A stretch of DNA of 64,000 nucleotides, from assembly GCA_036417435.1 (NCBI GenBank), contig CM070902.1:137009886-137073885 (forward strand), given 5' to 3'. The stretch comes from Inia geoffrensis (Eukaryota > Chordata > Mammalia > Artiodactyla > Iniidae). The position numbers and the translations under genes are program-made. The notes under the pieces were generated by a model that ran no database searches, was not told where the DNA came from, and saw only the letters and a list, made by a program, of their open reading frames with translations. This document shows positions 58,805-64,000 of the stretch, one piece after another. Within the stretch, counting starts at the first letter, position 1; each line of letters starts with the position of its first letter.

Positions 58805-61800
58805 ATTTTTTAGATTCCACATATGCATTAGCATATGGTATTTGTGTTTCTCTTTCTGAATTACTTCACCCTGTATGACAGACTCTAGGTCCATCCACCT
58901 CACCACAAATAACTCAATTTCATTTCTTTTTATGGCTGAGTAATATCCCGTTGTATATATGTACAACTTCTTTCTCCATTCATCTGTCAATGGACATTTA
59001 GGTTGCTTCCATGTCCTGGCTATTGTAAATAGTGCTGCAATGAACATTATGGTACATGTCTCTTTTTGAATTATGGTTTTCTCAGCGTATACGCCCAGTA
59101 GTGGGATTGCTGGGTGGTATGGTAGTTCTATTTTTAGTTTTGTAAGGAACCTCCATACTGTTCTCCATAGTGGTTGAATCAATTTACATTCCTACCAACA
59201 GTGCAGGAGGGTTCCCTTTTCATCACACCCTCTCCAGCATTTATTGTTTCTAGATATTTTGATAATAGCCATTCTGAACAGTATGAGGTGATACCTCAAT
59301 TGTAGTTTTGGCTTGCATTTCTCTAATAATTAGTGATGTTGAGCATCTTTTTATGTGCCTCTTGGCCATCTGTAGGTCTTTGGACAAATGTCTGTTTAGG
59401 TCTTCTGCCCATTTTTTTAATGGTTTTTTTTTGCTTTTTTGATATTGAGCTCCCTGGGTTGTTTGTATATTTTGGAGATTAATCCTTTGTCCGTTGTTTC
59501 ATTTGCAAATATTTTCTCCCATTCTGAGGGTTGTCTTTTCATCTTGTTTATGGTTTCCTTTGCTGTGCAAAAGCTTTTAAGCTTCATTAGGTCCCATTTG
59601 TTTATTTTTGTTTTTATTTTCATTACTCTAGGAGGTGGATTAAAAGAGATCTTGCTATGGTTTATGTCAAAGAGTGTTTTTCCTATGTTTTCCTCTAACA
59701 GTTTTATAGTGACCAGTCTTACATTTAGGCCTTTAATCCATTTTGAGTTTATTTTTGTATATGATGTAAGGGAGTGTTCTAATTTCATTCTTTTGCGTGG
59801 AGCTGTCCAGTTTTCCCAGCACCGCTTATTGAAGAGACTGTCTTTTCTCCAACAGTCTCCAAGACTGTTCTTGCCTCCTTTGTCATAAATTAGGTAACCA
59901 TATGTGTGCGGGTTTACCTCTGGGCTTTCTATCCTGTACCGTTGATCTATATTTCTGTTTTTGTGCCAGTACTGTATTGTCTTGATTACTGTAGCTTTGT
60001 AGTGTAGTTTGGAGTCAGGGAGCCTGATTCCTCCAGCTCCATTTTTCTTTCTCAAGATTGCTTTGGCTATTAGGGATCTTTTGTGTCTCCATACAAATTA
60101 CAGAATTTTTTGTTCTAATTCTGTGAAGAATGCCATTGGTAGTTTAATAGGGATTGCATTGAATCTGTAGATTGCTTTGGGTAGTATAATCATTTTCACA
60201 ATATTGATTCTTCCAATCCAAGAATATAGCATATCTCTCCATCTGTTTGTGTCATCTTTGATTTCTTTCATCAGTATCTAACAGCTTTCTACATACAGGC
60301 CTTTTGAGTCCTTAGGTAGGCTTATTCCTAAGTATTTTATTCTTTTTGTTGCTGTGGTAAATGGGAGTGTTTCCTTAATTTCTCTTCCTGATTTATTGTT
60401 GTTAGTGTATAGGAATGTGAGAGATTTCTGTGCATTAATTTTGTATCCTGCAACCTTACCAAATTCATTGATTGGTTCTAGTAGTTTTCTGGTGACATCT
60501 TTAGGATTTTGTACATATAGTACCATGTCATCTGCAAACTGACAGTTTTACTTTTTCTTTTCCAATTTGTATTCCTTTTATTTCTTTTTCTTCTCTGATT
60601 GTCATGGCTAGGATTTCCAAAACTATGTTGAATAAGGGTGGAGAGAGAGGACAACCTCGTCTTGCTCCTGATCTTAGAGGAAATGCTTTCAGGTTTTTAC
60701 CATGGAGTATGATGTTTGCTGTGGATTTGTCATATATGGCCTTTATTATGTTGAGGTAGGTTCCCTCTATGCCCATTTTTTGGAGAGTTTTTATCATAAA
60801 TGGGTGTTGAAGTTTTTCAAAAGCTTTTTCTGCATTTATTGAGATGATCATATCGTTTTTATTTCTTAATTTGTTAATATGGTGTATCACATTGATTGAT
60901 TTCCATATATTGAAGGATCCTTGCATTCCTGGGATAAATCCCAATTGACCATGGTGTATGATCCTTTTAATATGTTGTTGGATTCTGTTCGCTAGTATTA
61001 TGTTGAGGATTTTTGCATCTATGTTCACCAGTGATATTGGTCTATAATTTTCTTTTTTTGTCATACCTTTTTCTGGTTTTGGTATCAGTGTGATGGTGGC
61101 TTCGTAGAATGAATTTGGGAGTGTTCCTCCCTCTGCAGTTTTTTGGAAGCGTTTGAGAAGATTTAGTGTTAGCTCTTCTCTAAATGTTTGATAGAATTCA
61201 CCTGTGAAGCCATCTGGTCCTGGACTTTTGTTTGTTGAAAGGGTTTTAATTACAGTTTCAATTTCATTACTTGTGATAAATCTAATTTCTATTTCATTTA
61301 TTTCTGCTCTGACCTTTATGATTTCTTTCATTCTACTGATTTTGGGTTTTCTTTGTTCTACTTTCTCTACTTGCTTTAGGTGTAAGGTTAGATTGTTTAT
61401 TTCAGATTTTTCTTTTTTCTTGAGGTGAGACTGAATTGCTATAAACTTCCCTTTTAGAACCGCTTTTGCTGCATACATAGGTTTTGGGTCATCGTGTTTT
61501 CATTGTCATTTGGGTCTATGTATATTTTAATTTCTTCTTTTATTCTTTCAGTGATCTCTTGGTTATTTAGCAGTGCACTGTTTAGTCTCCATGTAGTTGT
61601 GTTTTTTACAGTTTTTTCCTGTAACTGATTTCCAATTTCATAACATTGTTATCAGAAAAGATGCTTCATATGATTTTAATTTTCTTAAATTTTCCAAGGC
61701 TTGAATTGTGACCCAAGATGTGGTCTATCCTGGAGAATGTTCCATGTGCACTTGAAAAGAATGTGTATTCTGCTACTTTTGGGTGGAATGTTTTATAAAT

Positions 61801-62328
61801 ATCAATTAAATCTATCTGGTCTAGTATGTCATTTAAAGCTTGTGTTTCCTTATTTATTTTCTGTTTGGATGACCTGTCCATTGGTTTAAGTGGGGTGTTA
61901 AAGTCCCCTAGTATTATTGTGTTACTGGTGATTTCCCATTTCATGGTTGTTAGCATTTGCTTTGTGTATTGAGTTCCTCCTATGTTGGGTGCATAAACAT
62001 AATTGTTATATCTTCTTCTTGGATTGATCCCTTGATCATTATGCAGTGTCCTTCCTTACCTCTTGTAAAGTCTTTATTTTAAAGTCTATTTTATCTGATA
62101 TGAGTATTGCTACTTCAGCTTTCTTTTGATTTCCTTTTCCATAGAATATCTTTTCACATCCCTTCACTTTCAGTCTGTATATGTCCCTAGGTCTGAAGTG
62201 GTCTCTTGTAGACAGCATATATATGGGTCTTGTTTTTGTATCCATTTAGCCAATCTATGTCTTTTGGTTGGAGCATTTAATCCATTTACGTTTCAGGTAA
62301 TTGTCAATATGAATGTTCCTATTGCCAT
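58805..62328 (-). pseudogene. L1 ORF2 (endonuclease-reverse transcriptase), broken
   Basis: The start codon is at 62328. Endonuclease pieces (62245-62039; 61956-61666 with SSAHGTFSRIDHILGHNSSL) are separated by frameshifts. The best-preserved part is 61478-60528, 316 codons of fingers and palm: [60 protein letters not shown]. It breaks exactly at the catalytic loop, where KLSVCR-stop replaces the expected F/YADD reading by a frameshift; DMVLY continues in another frame. Thumb and C-terminal segments (60526-60278, 60055-59417, 59182-58802) follow. Not functional. Confidence 0.88.
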
Positions 62329-62599
62329 TTTCTTAATTGTTTTGGATTTGTTATTGTAGGTCTTTTCCTTCTCTTGTGTTTCCCACCTAGAGAAGTTTCT
62401 TTAGCATTTGTTGTAAAGCTTGTTTGGTGATGTTGAATATTCTTAGCTTTTGCTTGTCTGAAAAGCTTTTGATTTCTCCATCAAATCCGACTGGGATCCT
62501 TGCTGGGTAGAGTAATCTTGGTTGTAATTTTTTCTCTTTCATTGCTTTAAGTATATCCTGCCACTCCCTCCTGGCCTGCAGAGTTTCTGCTGAAAAATC

Positions 62600-63290
62600 A
62601 ATTGATAATCTTATGAGGATTCCTTTGTATGTTATTTTTTGCTTTTCCCTTGCTGCTTTTAATATGTTTTCTTTGAATTTAATTTTTGATAGCTTGATTA
62701 ATATGTGTCTTGGGGTGTTTCACCTAGGGTTTATCCTGTATGGGACTCTCTGTGCTTCCTGGACTTTGGTGACTATTCCCTTTCCCACGTTAGGGAAGTT
62801 TTCCATTATAATCTCTTCAAATATTTTCTCAGACCCTTTATTTTTCTCTTCTTCTTCTGGGACCCCTACAGTTCAAATGTTGGTGCTTTTAGTGTTGTCC
62901 CAATGGTCTCTGAGATTGTCTTCAATTCTTTTCATTCTTTACTCTGCTCCTCCACTGTTATTTCCACCATTCTGTCTTCCAGCTCACTTATTCATTCTTC
63001 TCCCTCAGTTATTCTGTTATTGATTCTTTCTAGTGTATTTTTCATTTCAGTTATTGTATTGTTCATCTCTGTTTGTTCTTTAGTTCTTCTAGATCTTTGT
63101 TAAATATTTCTTGTATTTTCTCAATCCGTACCTCCATTCTACTTCTGAGATTCTGGATCATTCTTACTATCATTACTCTGAATTCTTTTTCAGGTAGATT
63201 GCCTATTTCCTCTTCATTTACTTGCTCTTGTAGGTTTTTACCTTGTTCCTTCATCAGTGACTTTTTTTGCCATCTCTTTTTTTTGGGGGG
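62600..63290 (-). pseudogene. L1 ORF1, broken
   Basis: The N-terminal part (63254-63063) reads MKEQGKNLQEQVNEEEIGNL, then PEKEFRVMIVRMIQNL, typical of L1 ORF1, but stops after 63 codons. Coiled-coil and RNA-binding parts are recognisable downstream only across frameshifts. Confidence 0.8.
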
Positions 63291-63682
63291 GTGGGTGGTA
63301 TTGTGTTTCTGTCTTACTGGTTGTTTGGCCTGAGGCTTCCAACACTAGAGTTTGTAGGCTGTTAGGTAGAGCTTGTTCTTTGTGCCCAGATGAGGCCTTC
63401 TGGGAGACCTCACTCTGATGAATATTCCTTGGGGTCTGAAGTTCTCTGTTAGTCCAGTGGTTTGGACTCGGAGCTCCCACCACAAGAGCTTCGGCCTGAC
63501 CCCTGGCTCATGAACAAGGATGCTGCAAGCCGTCCAGGATGGCGGTTTGCTTGGTTTTTCCTCCTGTTTCCTTGGGCATCGAGGTGCCCCACCAGTGTCC
63601 GGCAGGTACCCTAGTTGTGGGGAGATGTCAACTCCATGTTAACCCCTCCATCTTGACTCCTCCCTGCCATGCTGTTCTTTTA

Positions 63683-64000
63683 TAGTCAAGCCTCCCCCAC
63701 CGAAATGCCTAGCAACCACTGATATGTTTTCCATCCCTATCGTTTTGCCTTTTTCACAATGTTATATTTTGTGTCTGGATTCCTTTACTTAGTGAAATGT
63801 ATCCATTTTTTTTTTAATGAATCAATAGTTTGTTGTTTTTAACAAACAGTTTTCCATTGTATTGATTGTACCACAGTGTGTTTATCCATTCATCCACTGA
63901 AAGACATCTGGGTTGTTTCTAGATTTGGGCAATTATGAATAAAGCTATTATGAACATTCACATATGGGTTGTGTGTAAGTCCAATTGATCATTTTTTTCT
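63683..64000 (-). mobile_element. Old L1 (L1M-type) continuation
   Basis: Reversed L1M landmarks: AGCAACCACTGATATGTTTT, GATTGTACCACAGTGTGTTT, GACATCTGGGTTGTTTCTAG and GGCAATTATGAATAAAGCTA. Probably the same element as 56740-58421. It runs off the window end. Confidence 0.65.

Larger units (their letters stand above)
58437..63667 (-). mobile_element. Full-length-type L1 retrotransposon, inactivated, with target-site duplication
   Basis: 5231 bp on the minus strand, from a T-rich start (reversed tail) to a 5' end reading GGCAGGGAGGAGTCAAGATG in sense. Flanked by a 15-base duplication with one mismatch: CATGCTGTCCTTTTA at 58422-58436 and CATGCTGTTCTTTTA at 63668-63682. Contains 3'UTR, ORF2 (about 58805-62328), ORF1 (about 62600-63290) and a short 5'UTR of about 370 bp. 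Its 3'UTR matches the 16269 and 35339 fragments, and differs from the L1 at 35787. Confidence 0.92.

Noticed and set aside
1..64000. tRNA genes suggested by B-box-like motifs
   Set aside because: Every B-box-like motif found belongs to a SINE head; none folds by eye into an intact tRNA with acceptor stem.
1..64000. CRISPR-like or prokaryotic defence system
   Set aside because: Introns, LINEs, SINEs and LTRs show mammalian nuclear DNA; there is no regularly spaced repeat-spacer array or operon structure.

Overview
The window looks like mammalian nuclear DNA, most probably from a cetacean (whale or dolphin). It carries one recognisable protein-coding gene, split by introns with canonical GT/AG splice sites, inside DNA dominated by retrotransposons. 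The lineage call rests on repeated copies of a tRNA-derived SINE that begins GGGCTTCCCTGGTGGCGCAG (the cetacean CHR type). They occur alongside an L1 lineage typical of Cetartiodactyla, and I see no BovB/RTE element, which would be expected in a ruminant. Species cannot be resolved by eye.

Region 1 (1-8260): the last three coding exons of a giant cadherin on the + strand, best matched to DCHS2 (dachsous cadherin-related 2). The exons are 1529-1815, 2752-2884 and 4843-7469. Splice phases are consistent (1/0, 0/1, 1/stop) and join into one open frame of 1014 residues. The frame runs through the final cadherin repeats, one transmembrane helix and a 355-residue cytoplasmic tail to a TAA at 7467-7469. 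A 3'UTR with several AATAAA signals follows. No inactivating change is visible.

Region 2 (8260-64000): no further convincing gene. In mammals the 3' side of DCHS2 faces a gene-poor interval, and the sequence here fits that. It is a nested archive of mobile elements: ancient MIR, L2 and old L1M copies, DNA-transposon relics (MER5-like and hAT-Charlie-like), an MLT1-type LTR and an unassigned LTR, then younger insertions. The large younger elements are three L1s: 23275-30410 (+, containing a later SINE), 35787-40925 (-, reverse transcriptase core deleted, tandem 69-70 bp monomers in its 5'UTR) and 58437-63667 (-, flanked by a 15-bp target-site duplication). Eight SINEs of at least two ages are scattered between 12.5 and 50.8 kb, and I could find target-site duplications for all eight.

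I found no rRNA, tRNA gene, CRISPR array or prokaryotic feature, and no evidence for a new multi-gene biological system. The observations most worth a second look are the L1 5'UTR monomer array with a palindromic core, the internally deleted L1, an unexplained 136-residue minus-strand ORF near 53.4-53.8 kb with a 16-bp tandem duplication, and diverged calcium-linker motifs in the membrane-proximal part of the cadherin.
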